Positions 15,925-25,604 of a stretch of 64,000 nt of DNA are shown here, in pieces. The stretch is from Terriglobia bacterium (GTDB taxonomy: Bacteria > Acidobacteriota > Terriglobia > Bryobacterales > Bryobacteraceae). How positions within the stretch are numbered: position 1 is the first letter of the stretch; each line of letters starts with the position of its first letter. The notes beneath the pieces were generated by a model. That model was not told where the DNA came from. It was given only the letters and a program-made list of their open reading frames with translations, and did no database searches. The position numbers were made by a program, and so were the translations under genes. Where the stretch lies: positions 1-64,000 of the forward strand of contig JAIQFE010000030.1 in the NCBI GenBank assembly GCA_020073445.1, read 5' to 3'.

Positions 15925-17160
15925 TTACTCATATCGTAACGCTTCGATGGGATCGAGTAGGGCCGCTTTGCGTGCCGGATAGAAACCGAAGAACACGCCC
16001 ACCAGCGCCGAGAAGAAGAACGCCGCCATGATGGAAGGCAGACTGACCAGCGTATTCCATCCGGCAAAGTAAGATATCCCAAAGCTGGCTAAAACTCCCA
16101 TGGCAATCCCCAGGCAGCCTCCCAGTAACGAGAGAGAAACGGCTTCCACCAGGAACTGCGACAAAATATCGTTGGTCTTCGCTCCCACCGCCTGGCGGAG
16201 GCCGATTTCCTTAGTGCGCTCGGTAACCGACACCAGCATGATGTTCATGATGCCGATGCCGCCGACGATCAGCGACACGGAGGCGATGGAGGCCAGCAGC
16301 AGGCTCATGATCTGAGTCGCCTGCTCCTGCGCGGCGGCCATTTCTTCCAGGCTGCGGACTTGGAAATCGTTGTCTTCGGTGGCCTGCAGGCGATGGCGCT
16401 GGCGCAGCAGCGCCTCGATCTCGTCCATCGCGTTGGCATTCCGCCCATCGCGGGCCTGCGCCATGATCTGGCCGATCTGCTGCCAGTTGTTGGCCCGTCC
16501 GCCGCCCATTACTTTCTTCTTGGCGGTAGTGATCGGCATGACGATCATGTCGTCCTGGTCCTGGCCGCCGGAGTTCTGGCCCTTGGGCACCAGAGTTCCG
16601 ACAACGGTGAACGGCACTTTGCGGATGCGGATGGTTTTGCCAATCGGATCCTCACCGCCGAAGAGATTATCGACTACGGTTTTTCCGAGCAGCGCGACTT
16701 TGTTGGTGGACCGGACATCCTCGGTGGTGAAGGGCTCGCCCTGTTCGATGCGGATGTCGCGAATGGTCAAGTAGTCGGGCGAGACGCCGTAGATCCGGGT
16801 GCCCCAGTTATTGCTTCCGTACACCACCTGCTGCTGGTTCTGCTGGATGGGCGAGGAATACATGACGTCGGGACATTCTTCCGCGATGGCCCGCGCGTCG
16901 TCTTCGGTGAGCGTCTGCGAGTTGCCGTTGCCGCTCTTGACTCCGCCGGTGTTCTGGCTGCCCGGCTGAATGATGATCACGTTGCTGCCGATCGAGGCGA
17001 TCTGCTGATGGATGCGGTCGGTAGCGCCGCTGCCCACCGATACCATCGCGATCACGGCGCCGACGCCGATGATGATGCCCAGCATGGTCAGCGCCGAGCG
17101 CAGCTTATTCACGCGCAGGGCGCGAAACGCGATTCTCATGCTCTGGAAGACTTTGTTCAT
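15925..17160 (-). CDS. MacB-like ABC transporter permease
   Basis: The 411-residue protein has an N-terminal membrane helix (LRSALTMLGIIIGVGAVIAM), a large MacB_PCD periplasmic domain, and an FtsX-type C-terminal set of three helices with GGIGIMNIMLVSVTERTKEIG and the final LDPIEALRYE. Such mechanotransmission permeases drive extrusion of periplasmic substrates through MacA-TolC. The ATG at 17160 overlaps the stop of the ATPase gene by four bases, so the two are coupled. The permease and ATPase are separate here, whereas E. coli MacB is fused. Confidence 0.9.
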   Translation of the reverse strand: MNKVFQSMRIAFRALRVNKLRSALTMLGIIIGVGAVIAMVSVGSGATDRIHQQIASIGSNVIIIQPGSQNTGGVKSGNGNSQTLTEDDARAIAEECPDVMYSSPIQQNQQQVVYGSNNWGTRIYGVSPDYLTIRDIRIEQGEPFTTEDVRSTNKVALLGKTVVDNLFGGEDPIGKTIRIRKVPFTVVGTLVPKGQNSGGQDQDDMIVMPITTAKKKVMGGGRANNWQQIGQIMAQARDGRNANAMDEIEALLRQRHRLQATEDNDFQVRSLEEMAAAQEQATQIMSLLLASIASVSLIVGGIGIMNIMLVSVTERTKEIGLRQAVGAKTNDILSQFLVEAVSLSLLGGCLGIAMGVLASFGISYFAGWNTLVSLPSIMAAFFFSALVGVFFGFYPARKAALLDPIEALRYE

Positions 17161-17918
17161 GCGACGGGTTCCTTTTCCTCTTCTTGGTCTTGCCACTCTG
17201 CGAGTTCCCGCTCCGCGTTGCGCGGGTTGCGAACAACCTCATCAAGCATGATGTGGCCGTCCTTGAACTGGATGATGCGGTCCGAATAGTGCGCAATGTC
17301 GGGCTCGTGCGTGACCACCACGATACTGATCCCTTTTTCCCGATTCAGCTTCTGGAAGATGCCCATGATCTCGACGCTGGTTTTGGAATCCAGCGCGCCG
17401 GTCGGTTCGTCCGCCAGGATCAGCTGGGGGTCGTTGATCAGGCTCCGGGCGATAGCCACGCGCTGCTGCTGGCCGCCGGAAAGCTGGCTGGGATGGTGAT
17501 CGGAGCGTTCCGCCAGACCCACCGATGTGAGCGCCTGCATGGCGCGTTCCTTGAACTTGGTCTTGTCGTCGTCGCTGTACAGCAGTGGAAGTTCGACGTT
17601 TTCCAGAGCGGACGTTCTGGCGAGCAGGTTGAACTGCTGGAACACAAAGCCGACCTTACGGTTGCGAATTTCGGCCAGCTCGTCACGATCCAGACTGCCG
17701 ATGTCCACGCCGTCCAGATAGTATTTGCCGCTGCTGGGTTTGTCCAGGCAGCCGATGATGTTCATCAAGGTCGACTTGCCGGAGCCGGAAGCACCCATGA
17801 TCGACACAAAACTGCCCCGCGGGATGTCGAGCGATATGCCCCGCAGGGCGTGCACATGGTTGTCCCCCATGTGATAGGTCTTATGCAGTTGCTCGATACG
17901 GATGAGAGCGGAATCCAC
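17157..17918 (-). CDS. MacB-like ABC transporter ATPase
   Basis: The 253-residue protein has the Walker A motif GASGSGKST (42-50), Q-loop FVFQQFNLL (91-99), signature LSGGQQQR (146-153) and Walker B LILADEPTGALDS (166-178). It belongs to the LolD/MacB/FtsE class. A GTG start at 17918 follows GAGGA. It is 17 bases downstream of the adaptor gene and overlaps the permease gene. The C-terminus has an acidic tail (QDQEEEKEP). Confidence 0.92.
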   Translation of the reverse strand: MDSALIRIEQLHKTYHMGDNHVHALRGISLDIPRGSFVSIMGASGSGKSTLMNIIGCLDKPSSGKYYLDGVDIGSLDRDELAEIRNRKVGFVFQQFNLLARTSALENVELPLLYSDDDKTKFKERAMQALTSVGLAERSDHHPSQLSGGQQQRVAIARSLINDPQLILADEPTGALDSKTSVEIMGIFQKLNREKGISIVVVTHEPDIAHYSDRIIQFKDGHIMLDEVVRNPRNAERELAEWQDQEEEKEPVA

Positions 17919-17935
17919 GAATCGTCCTCGTTGCC

Positions 17936-19531
17936 TTAGAACGGCAGGCCGCCCCGGCCGCCCTTGAACTGGTTATTCGGTTGGCCCGGGAAACCGGGCG
18001 CATTCTTGTTCTGGTTAGCGCCGGATCGGACACCTTCGATACCGGTGATCAGCACATCCCCTTCTTTGAGGTTGCCGCTAAGCATCGCCACGAAGTTTCC
18101 GTCGCTGATGCCGGTGCGGATGCGCTCCGGCTTCAGCTGGCCTTTTTCATCCAGCGTATAGACGGTTTGGAACTGAGGACGAGCGCCGCCGCCTTGGCCA
18201 CCCCGGCCGCCGCCACCGCCGAATCCACCACCACCGCCGCCGTTGCGGCCGAAGCCGCCGCCACCGCCGCCGCCGCCGTTACGGCCCTTGAACTGGCTGG
18301 GATCAAACTTGCCGTCGCCGCCCTTGAACTGGCTCGGATCGATCTTGCCGTCGGCCTTGCCGGTGCCGGTTTTCTTGTCGGTAGTCTTCGCATCGGCCGG
18401 CAGAAGATCGTCCGGCGGCCGGAACCGAAGCGCGGCCGAAGGAATCTTGACCACGGCCGACAGGTGGTCGGTGACCAGCCGGACGTTCGCCGTCATGCCC
18501 GGGAACAGCTTCATGTCGGGATTATTCACTTCGATCACCACGGTGTACGTAATCACGTTTTGCACGTTGTTGGGCGAATGGCGGATTTGCATTACCGTGC
18601 CGTGGAACGTCTGACCGGGATAAGCGTCCACGGTGAACGAGGCATCCTGTTCTACCTGAACCCGGCTGATATCCGACTCGTCGATATTCGTCTCCACGTG
18701 CATCTTGCTGAGATCCTGCGCGATGCTGAACAGCTGCGGCGCGGAATACGACGCCTGCACGGTTTGACCGACGTCCATGTTGCGCGCGATCACAACGCCG
18801 TTTACAGGAGAGGTGATGCGGGTATGATCGAGATCCAGCTGGGCGTTCTGCAGGTTCGCATCGGCTGTGGCCACCTGGGCTGCCGCCGTGATTTTCTGGG
18901 TCTCCGCTACTTGCTTCTGCGCCTTGACCGATTCGAGATTGGCCTGTGCGGACTTAACCTGCGCTTGCGCCGACTCGAGGCTTGCCACGGCCTGGTCATA
19001 GACCGCCTGGGCGCTGTCGCGTGCGTCCTGTGTACCTACGCCCTGGGCGAACATTTTCGCCTGGAGATCCTGTTTCCGTTTGGCGTCGTTAACCTGTGAC
19101 TGTGCCCGAACAACCGCTGCTTTCTGGTTGGTGACGTTCAACTCGGCATTGGCGATGTCCAGATCCGCCTTTTTGACGCCGACTTCCGCGTTGGTGACCT
19201 GTGCCTTGGCGCTATCCAGATTGGCTTTTGCCTGGTCCACCCTGGTCTGAAACGGAGCCGGGTCGATCTGCGCGACCAACTGGCCCTTCTTGACCACCGA
19301 ATTGTAGTCGGCGTAGAGGTTGGCGATATTGCCGGAAACCTGGCTACCCACCGCCACGGAAACCACCGCCGCGAGCGATCCGGTAGCCGAAATGGCGGAT
19401 TCAAGATCGCCCTTCTGCACCTTGGCCGTCAGGAAATCCGCCTTCTTCGAGCGATTGTAATAGGTGAAGCCGGCCAGACCCAACGCTGCAATTAGCAATA
19501 TCAGGCCCAGGAGCCACTTAAGCTTCTTCAT
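17936..19531 (-). CDS. MacA-like periplasmic adaptor with a glycine-rich insert
   Basis: The 531-residue membrane-fusion protein has an N-terminal anchor (WLLGLILLIAALGLAGFTYY), biotinyl-lipoyl halves, a long helical hairpin rich in AQ repeats, and a beta-barrel domain (DLSKMHVETNIDESDI). Residues about 380-455 are unusual: two DPSQFKG repeats and runs of glycine between the beta-barrel domain and the C-terminal membrane-proximal domain. Adaptors of this class normally have about 370-400 residues, so the insert explains much of the extra length. It is the first gene of the export operon, divergent from pyrE. Confidence 0.88.
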   Translation of the reverse strand: MKKLKWLLGLILLIAALGLAGFTYYNRSKKADFLTAKVQKGDLESAISATGSLAAVVSVAVGSQVSGNIANLYADYNSVVKKGQLVAQIDPAPFQTRVDQAKANLDSAKAQVTNAEVGVKKADLDIANAELNVTNQKAAVVRAQSQVNDAKRKQDLQAKMFAQGVGTQDARDSAQAVYDQAVASLESAQAQVKSAQANLESVKAQKQVAETQKITAAAQVATADANLQNAQLDLDHTRITSPVNGVVIARNMDVGQTVQASYSAPQLFSIAQDLSKMHVETNIDESDISRVQVEQDASFTVDAYPGQTFHGTVMQIRHSPNNVQNVITYTVVIEVNNPDMKLFPGMTANVRLVTDHLSAVVKIPSAALRFRPPDDLLPADAKTTDKKTGTGKADGKIDPSQFKGGDGKFDPSQFKGRNGGGGGGGGFGRNGGGGGGFGGGGGRGGQGGGARPQFQTVYTLDEKGQLKPERIRTGISDGNFVAMLSGNLKEGDVLITGIEGVRSGANQNKNAPGFPGQPNNQFKGGRGGLPF

Positions 19532-19621
19532 CGTGTAAACTACTCCCCAAAGTTTTCTTGTCTTCGACTAGAGAAGACGACGGGAGACGGTCCTCTCGTT
19601 ACAGGGGGTGTCCCGTCAAGA

Positions 19622-19650
19622 TTGTTAAGTCGAACTCGCACTATTATATA
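19622..19650 (+). promoter_or_regulatory. Candidate promoter of pyrE-truA
   Basis: TTGTTA (19622-19627) and TATATA (19645-19650) are 17 bases apart. Transcription would start near 19657, only a few bases before the GTG at 19661, giving an almost leaderless mRNA. This would explain the poor ribosome-binding site. Confidence 0.4.
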
Positions 19651-19660
19651 TGAAGAAACC

Positions 19661-20245
19661 GTGTCAGACTCTATTCTGCAAACATTTCGTGAGACGGGTG
19701 CCTATCTGAAGGGTCACTTTCGCCTCACCAGCGGCCTGCATTCCAGCGAATATCTTCAGAGCGCCCTGGTTCTCCAGCATCCCGAACTGGCAGAACGCTT
19801 CGGCCGGGAGCTGGCCGAGCGTATGCCAAAAGACCAGGGGTCGAAACCGGCAATCGTGGTTTCGCCCGCCCTGGGGGGCCTGATCATCGGCCATGAGGTG
19901 GCCAGGGCAATGGGTGCCCGTTTCCTGTTCACGGAACGCGACCCTGCGGGGAAGATGACCCTCCGCCGGGGGTTCTTCCTGACCCCTGGAGAGACCGCCG
20001 TGGTGGTCGAGGACGTGGTCACTACCGGCGGCAGCACCCGGGAGGTCATGGAGCTGTTACAGGCGGCCGGCGTTCGGGTTGTGGGAGTGGGCTCGGTCAT
20101 CGATCGTAGCGGTGGACGCGTGGACTTAGGAGTTCCCCGAGTGGCCTTGGCCACCCTTGACGCGGTCGCCTGGACGCCCGAGGAATGCCCTCTGTGCAAG
20201 CAGGGCCTCCCGGTCGTGAAGCCAGGCTCGCGCGCTGTTGCCTAA
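19661..20245 (+). CDS. pyrE: Orotate phosphoribosyltransferase
   Basis: The 194-residue enzyme joins orotate and PRPP to give OMP in pyrimidine synthesis. The PRPP-binding motif VVVEDVVTTGGST is at 114-126, and the N-terminal region (FRLTSGLHSSEYLQ) matches PyrE of the longer, non-enteric type. I chose GTG 19661 because the protein then starts at the usual place; TTG 19622 would add 13 residues. truA follows directly after the stop codon, so the two genes are cotranscribed. Confidence 0.9.
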   Translation: MSDSILQTFRETGAYLKGHFRLTSGLHSSEYLQSALVLQHPELAERFGRELAERMPKDQGSKPAIVVSPALGGLIIGHEVARAMGARFLFTERDPAGKMTLRRGFFLTPGETAVVVEDVVTTGGSTREVMELLQAAGVRVVGVGSVIDRSGGRVDLGVPRVALATLDAVAWTPEECPLCKQGLPVVKPGSRAVA

Positions 20246-21010
20246 ATGCGCCGGATTCGGATCACGGTCAGCTACGATGGCACCGACTATCACGGCTGGC
20301 AGGTTCAGCCGGGCGTCGCCACGATTCAGCGTGTCCTTGAAGATGTGCTGTCGGAAATCGAGGGAGACGTGGTGCACGTCGATGGATCCGGCCGCACTGA
20401 CGCCGGGGTCCATGCCCTGGCGCAGGTGGCGGCGTTCCGGCTGACCAATCCGATTCCCTTGCCGAATCTGAAGAAGGCGATGAATCGTCTGCTGCCGCGC
20501 GATATTCGGGTGCTGGAAACGGCCGAGGCGCACGAGAGCTTTCATCCGCGCTACGATGCGATCGCCAAGACCTACGAGTATCGCCTTCTCCGGGCCGAGA
20601 TCTGCCCGCCGTTCGATCGCCGTTACGTCTATCACTACCCTTATCCGCTGGATGAAGCACGCATGATCGAGGCCGCGCGCCTGCTCGAGGGCGAGCACGA
20701 TTTTTCGGCGTTCGCGGCGGCGGATCCGGTGGATAACCTGGGCCGTTCGAAGGTCCGCCGGATTTTTTCGTCCGGTTTCACGCGGGAAGAGGATCGCCTG
20801 ATTTACCGCGTTCGCGGCAGCGGATTCCTCAAGCATATGGTCCGCAACATCGTCGGCGTGCTGCTGGAGGCAGGGAAGGGAAACCTGGGGCCCGCCGGCA
20901 TTGCGGTCAGGCTAAACCCCGGCTGCAAGATTCCCGCGGGGCCCTCGGCGCCGGCGCGGGGACTGTTTTTGGTGAGCGTCGAGTATGGGGAGCAGGTCGC
21001 GCGGGTGTAG
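20246..21010 (+). CDS. truA: tRNA pseudouridine synthase A
   Basis: The 254-residue enzyme makes pseudouridine at positions 38-40 of the tRNA anticodon stem. The catalytic motif GRTDAG is intact with Asp52; the N-terminal YDGTDYHGWQ and C-terminal FLKHMVRNIVG motifs are also present. The ATG directly abuts the pyrE stop codon. Confidence 0.93.
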   Translation: MRRIRITVSYDGTDYHGWQVQPGVATIQRVLEDVLSEIEGDVVHVDGSGRTDAGVHALAQVAAFRLTNPIPLPNLKKAMNRLLPRDIRVLETAEAHESFHPRYDAIAKTYEYRLLRAEICPPFDRRYVYHYPYPLDEARMIEAARLLEGEHDFSAFAAADPVDNLGRSKVRRIFSSGFTREEDRLIYRVRGSGFLKHMVRNIVGVLLEAGKGNLGPAGIAVRLNPGCKIPAGPSAPARGLFLVSVEYGEQVARV

Positions 21011-21109
21011 ACGATAACATGTCTATCAAAAGAGCGCCCGACAGCAGCGGTCGACACTTCGCCATTGATCGTAGCTTTAGCCGAGGGGCCGTCGGGCTTG
21101 GTGCCATCG

Positions 21110-22027
21110 TTAGCGTCCCGCGATGTACCCTTTGCGAGCTCGGATCTTAACACCCAACCGCGTAGTCTCAATCTTAAGCGGATGAAACTTGCCGTCGCGG
21201 TCGCCTTCTGGGACGGAAAAACCAACCACGTAGAGGTTCCTCAAGTCCTCCTCTATCTCCGCAAAGATACCGGCGGCGGTGTCTTTTTTCGAAGCGTCGA
21301 AGTACCGGCCGCCAGTCTCTTCGGCCAGGCGACGCAACCGGGCCTTCCCTATCCTATTTCCCAACAACGTGAGGGGTTCGATCGAAAGCTGAGACATCAT
21401 GACGTAGACCGCGGTATCAGCCCCCTGGGCGGCTTCGATCGCCTCCGTAAGCGTGTGGCCGCCAGTATCCAGCCCATCCGACAGCAGTACCAGAGCCTTT
21501 CGTCCAGTGACATTTTTCATCTTCGAACGCGCCGCCGTGAAAACAGCGCCCCAGATGGGGGAGCGGCAACTAAAGGGGATGAAGTTGAAGGGGTTGCACT
21601 GCTCGATGGCCTCCACTCCGCGGCCCAGCTCTTCCGCCGAGCCCGTCAAGTCCGTTACCAGCTTGATCCGACCCATCACCCCGAACGACATCAAAAACGC
21701 CCGATCACCCGGTTGGAGCACGTTCTTAAGGAATTTCTTCATATCCTCACGGTGCTGCTTGAAGAATGTTCGTTGGCTATTGCTCATGTCCAACACCAGG
21801 CCGGCGGTAAGCGGAAGATCGCTTTCCTGGCCGAAAAATGTGATTTCGCGCGGGCGTTGATCGTCGGTGAGTTTCAGTTCGCTTCGGCGGAGGTCGCGGA
21901 TCGGGGCCCCATTGCCATCGGTCGCCGAAAAGGTGATTGGCACCAGGTTCACGTCCGCACGAATCGCAGGCTCAGGCGCCTGCGCCAGTGCACCGAGTGC
22001 AACCGCGAAGAAAAAGCACCGTCGCAT
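21110..22027 (-). CDS. VWFA-related acidobacterial protein (TIGR03436 type), second copy
   Basis: The 305-residue exported protein has a signal peptide (CFFFAVALGALAQA), an N-terminal beta domain (DVNLVPITFSATDGNG) and a VWFA domain with the loop DMSNSQ and VLLSDGLDTGG. It shares architecture with the protein at 12484-13491. ATG 22027 starts the signal peptide; a TTG 21 bases upstream is in frame. It is convergent with truA and is not obviously part of an operon. Confidence 0.85.
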   Translation of the reverse strand: MRRCFFFAVALGALAQAPEPAIRADVNLVPITFSATDGNGAPIRDLRRSELKLTDDQRPREITFFGQESDLPLTAGLVLDMSNSQRTFFKQHREDMKKFLKNVLQPGDRAFLMSFGVMGRIKLVTDLTGSAEELGRGVEAIEQCNPFNFIPFSCRSPIWGAVFTAARSKMKNVTGRKALVLLSDGLDTGGHTLTEAIEAAQGADTAVYVMMSQLSIEPLTLLGNRIGKARLRRLAEETGGRYFDASKKDTAAGIFAEIEEDLRNLYVVGFSVPEGDRDGKFHPLKIETTRLGVKIRARKGYIAGR

Positions 22028-22203
22028 AGTCTCGTTGAGACCTCCCAACTACCGACAGATTGTAACGATTTTGCACACGTATAAGGGGCCTGCACGAATC
22101 GTAGGTCTGTGCCGGAGGGCGAAGGCGCGATCCCTTGTTCTTGAAGCTGCCACGCTTCTGACGCTGACCGCTTCTGGGGACGGTCGCCAAACAGCAAGAA
22201 CCG

Positions 22204-22995
22204 TCAATTATCCGTGGGGATCTTATCGATAGCATCGACCTTCAGAATATCCACGGGTCCCCGTTGCGATTCGAGTCGTAACCCCAATTGATCCCGCACC
22301 GCAGCGAAAACGTCGGAAGCAGCATCAGACGGTTCACTGTTTATCGAGCCGAACGGAAGGTAAGTCAGAACGATCACATACTTGCCGTTGAGGCCGGTCT
22401 TGTCGATTACCGGTCGGCCTGTAGCCGTTCCAAGTCGCTCGCAGAGGTCGTGCAAAGTTTTGCCCATGAAGAGAATTCTTCCGTCAGTGATGGACGGCGG
22501 GGGAGGAATCGGATTTCCGTCAGCAGGCATCTTCACGCCGTTCTTGTCGGGCAACAGCGCGAAAATCGGTCTCTCGTTCGACTCGAGGTGGGCCACAAGA
22601 TGAAATCGTTCTTTCAGTAGTTCCTGAAGCATGGTCATAAGGTCGCGTTCCGGCAGGTTGCTCATCGCGGTCTTTGCTCTTATGTCATAGCATTCAGATT
22701 TAATCCATGAGGGTGCTGACACCCGATCATCGGTGAGGTTGTATGCCCGACTGACAATTCTCATGAGCGGTGCGTTGTCCGCCGTGACGACGCCACGCGA
22801 TGCTGCAAAATCCCATCTCCCACGGCAGGCGTCAGTCTGATTCGGCCGAACGCTGGCCACATCAAAACGCAATTCGTCTCGTGTGGTCTTCGTTTGAGAC
22901 TGGACCCGGCCGACGAGAACCGCCAACGCAGTGACTAAACCAATCTTCAGAAACGCACGCGGCCAGATTGTTTGGCAATACCGAGCCGTTAGCAT
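22204..22995 (-). CDS. TIGR03435-type acidobacterial protein
   Basis: The 263-residue protein has an N-terminal hydrophobic segment (FLKIGLVTALAVLVGRVQSQ). It shows the family pattern FDVASVRPN, then GVVTADNAPLMRIVSRAYNL, MLQELLKERFHLVAHLE, VIDKTGLNGKY and the ending GPVDILKVDAIDKIP. TIGR03435 proteins are heavily duplicated in Solibacter-type genomes and probably exported; no activity is known. It lies about 150 bases downstream of an ADOP permease gene, a frequent arrangement in these genomes. Confidence 0.85.
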   Translation of the reverse strand: MLTARYCQTIWPRAFLKIGLVTALAVLVGRVQSQTKTTRDELRFDVASVRPNQTDACRGRWDFAASRGVVTADNAPLMRIVSRAYNLTDDRVSAPSWIKSECYDIRAKTAMSNLPERDLMTMLQELLKERFHLVAHLESNERPIFALLPDKNGVKMPADGNPIPPPPSITDGRILFMGKTLHDLCERLGTATGRPVIDKTGLNGKYVIVLTYLPFGSINSEPSDAASDVFAAVRDQLGLRLESQRGPVDILKVDAIDKIPTDN

Positions 22996-23147
22996 ACCGG
23001 CAATGTTAGCAATTTCGCTACCATAATCGTGTCTCGCCTGTTCGATGTGATTTCCCCTTCTGCCGTGGCATGGGAGCACACCTGAGCCACATTAGCTCAC
23101 CGCTTTGTGCGCTTCCGACAATCATGTCAACCGGCAAACGTTGCCGT

Positions 23148-25604
23148 TTAGTTCCGCAGTATTTTGACTGGATCCATATTCGCGGCGCGCATTCCGGGCA
23201 AAGCCGATGCGAGCGTGGCAACCACGATGAGCACCAGTGCGGCGAGCAGGAATGTGACTGGATCGCCGGGTGGGACGCTGTAGAGCATCGTTCGCAGGAG
23301 TCTGGTCACTCCCAACGCTACTAGCAGCCCGATCGCGGCTCCCGCGGCTGCCAGATACACGCCTTCGCGGGTAACCTCGCCGAAAATCGTCTTGGGTGTC
23401 GCACCCAGCGCGGCACGAATTCCGATCTCGGTACGCCGCAGCGACACACTGTAGGCCATCACGCCATAAAGCCCCACAGCGGCCAGCAGGAGCGTGGTGG
23501 CCGCAAAACCCGCCAGCACGAATCCCCAGGAACGCTGCTGCCAGAGCGTCTCATTCATCAGCGCGTCCATGGTCTTCATCTCGTCGATGCCAGTTTCGGC
23601 ATCCACGGAAGAAACGGCCTGACGAACCGCATTCTCGAACCCCTGGGGCGAGCCCTGAAAGCGGATCGCCACATAGGCGCTTTCGAATTCCCACTGTGCG
23701 GATGGATAGTACATCTCCATGCCCTCGGATTTTTCGTCCGCCTTATACCGGACGTCTCCCACCACGCCCACCACGCGCGACCAGGGATCGGCCATGCCGT
23801 TGGTGTTATGCCGGACCTGGCCGCCGATCGGGCTGCGCCCGGGGAACAGGAACTTCGCGGCGCGCTCACTGAGGATGATGACTTTTTCCGACTTGCTCGT
23901 ATCTTGCTCGCTAAACGCTCGGCCCTGGATCAGAGGAATTCCCATGGCCTCGAAATACTGGGGCGTGATATCGATCACCGAACCGGGTCCGCGATAGGAG
24001 CGTTCGACCGAGCCAGCGCCTTGCACTTCCATGTTGTAGCTGGGCCGGTCGGCGCTATCGGGCGTGTACGGAAGCCCATCGGTTGCGCCTACCGCAACTA
24101 CCCCGGGGACTTGGCCGATGGTGGCGATGACCTTGCGGAAGTATTCGGTCGCAGCCTCAATCCTCTGCTGCGCCGAACCAGGCTTAAAGGGCGACAGCCG
24201 AATCGCGAGCACGTTATGCGGCTGAAATCCGGGATCGACTCGCTCCAGCCGATTCAGGCTCTTCAGCAGCAGGCCAGCGCAGACCAGCAAAACCGCCGAG
24301 AGCGCGACTTCTCCAACAATAAGGCCGCGGCGAAGACGCGAAGTGGAAGGAGTCCCACGCGAGCCATCGCGCAGCAACCCTTCCAGATCGGCGCGGGATG
24401 ATCTGAGCAACGGAACCAGCCCGAATGCCGCGATGGTCACAATGGTGACGGCGCAGGTGAATAGGAGTACGTTCCGGTCCAGATCGAAGTGGATCCAGAA
24501 AGGCAAATCGGAGGGAATCAATCGCGGCAGCGCGGCGAGCAGGGAACTCGCCAGCGCCAAGCCGAGAAGGGCGCCCGCGATCGCCAGCAAGGAATGTTCG
24601 GTCAGAAGCTGAACCAGGAGACGGCCGCGCCCGGCGCCGATCGCCGCGCGAACCGCAAACTCGCGCTCGCGGGCGGATGACCGCGCCAGCAGCAGATTCG
24701 CCAGGTTGGTGCAGCAGACCAGCAGCACCAATCCCGCGCCGGCCATCAGCAGCAGCACATAAGGCCGCATTTCGGACGTTTCGACCGTGCGCAGGGGCTC
24801 GACCACCGGTAGGATCTCGCGATTCGTCGGGGCCTGTTCGCGTTGCAGGCGCGTGCCGATCTGGCGGAGATCGTCCCTTGCGGATTGAAGAGCTGCTTGC
24901 AGGGGCATGCCGTCGCGAAGTCGAGCCACCACGCGATATTTCCGGTAAAAGCGCATCTGGCGCGATCCATTACGGGCGCGCAGCTCACTTTCGATGGGGA
25001 TCCACAGCGCGGAATCGCGAGGAAAGAGGAAACCCGGAGCCGCCACACCCACCACGGCGAACGAGCCGAGGGACGTGCGAATCACGCGGCCCAGAATGCC
25101 GGGATCGCCGTTAAAACGTTTCTTCCAGAGAGCGTTACTCAGAATGACTTTGTTCACGTCGCCGCCGGGGATGTCCTCCTGCGGCAGAAATTCGCGGCCC
25201 ATGAGGAGCGTCACGCCCAGCGTCGCGAACAGCCCGGGTGAGATGACGCCCGCATCCACTGGGACCGCGGTGCCGTCATCAATTAAGTTGATCCGCTCAG
25301 TGGACCAGGCGCTCAAATCCTGTACCGTGCGCGTATCGTGGCGGAAATCCTCAAAATCGGGCAGCGAGACTCCCACGCGATTTCCGGGATCCTTGACGGG
25401 AGCCGAGGCGATCCGCACGATCCGCTCGGGCGAGGCGTACGGATAAGGCCGCAGCAGGATTCCATAGAGGACGCTGTATACCGCAGTGTTGAGGCCGATG
25501 CCGGCGGCCAGGATCGCAATCATGACGGCGGTAGCTAACGGCGCGCGTAAGAGCGACCGCAGCGCGAAACGCAGCTCCCGCCAGATTGCTTCCAGGACGG
25601 TCAT
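23148..25604 (-). CDS. ADOP-type FtsX/MacB permease
   Basis: The 818-residue protein has the duplicated acidobacterial orphan permease layout (TIGR03434 type). It has an N-terminal helix (MIAILAAGIGLNTAVYSVLY), a MacB_PCD periplasmic domain, three helices (LLMAGAGLVLLVCCTNLANL), then a second helix-periplasmic-helix set ending MRAANMDPVKILRN. There is no partner ATPase, hence orphan. The ATG at 25604 shares a base with the stop of the PLP-enzyme gene (TGATG), so it is the third gene of a coupled operon. Confidence 0.9.
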   Translation of the reverse strand: MTVLEAIWRELRFALRSLLRAPLATAVMIAILAAGIGLNTAVYSVLYGILLRPYPYASPERIVRIASAPVKDPGNRVGVSLPDFEDFRHDTRTVQDLSAWSTERINLIDDGTAVPVDAGVISPGLFATLGVTLLMGREFLPQEDIPGGDVNKVILSNALWKKRFNGDPGILGRVIRTSLGSFAVVGVAAPGFLFPRDSALWIPIESELRARNGSRQMRFYRKYRVVARLRDGMPLQAALQSARDDLRQIGTRLQREQAPTNREILPVVEPLRTVETSEMRPYVLLLMAGAGLVLLVCCTNLANLLLARSSAREREFAVRAAIGAGRGRLLVQLLTEHSLLAIAGALLGLALASSLLAALPRLIPSDLPFWIHFDLDRNVLLFTCAVTIVTIAAFGLVPLLRSSRADLEGLLRDGSRGTPSTSRLRRGLIVGEVALSAVLLVCAGLLLKSLNRLERVDPGFQPHNVLAIRLSPFKPGSAQQRIEAATEYFRKVIATIGQVPGVVAVGATDGLPYTPDSADRPSYNMEVQGAGSVERSYRGPGSVIDITPQYFEAMGIPLIQGRAFSEQDTSKSEKVIILSERAAKFLFPGRSPIGGQVRHNTNGMADPWSRVVGVVGDVRYKADEKSEGMEMYYPSAQWEFESAYVAIRFQGSPQGFENAVRQAVSSVDAETGIDEMKTMDALMNETLWQQRSWGFVLAGFAATTLLLAAVGLYGVMAYSVSLRRTEIGIRAALGATPKTIFGEVTREGVYLAAAGAAIGLLVALGVTRLLRTMLYSVPPGDPVTFLLAALVLIVVATLASALPGMRAANMDPVKILRN

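Noticed and set aside
18180-18300. Repetitive CCGCC-type DNA that might be a CRISPR or satellite
   Set aside because: It is the coding sequence of glycine runs in the MacA-like adaptor. Units are irregular and have no spacers.
17981-19099. A 372-codon plus-strand frame antisense to the MacA-like gene
   Set aside because: It mirrors the glycine-rich low-complexity region and the adaptor's codon bias. No domain or ribosome-binding site supports it.
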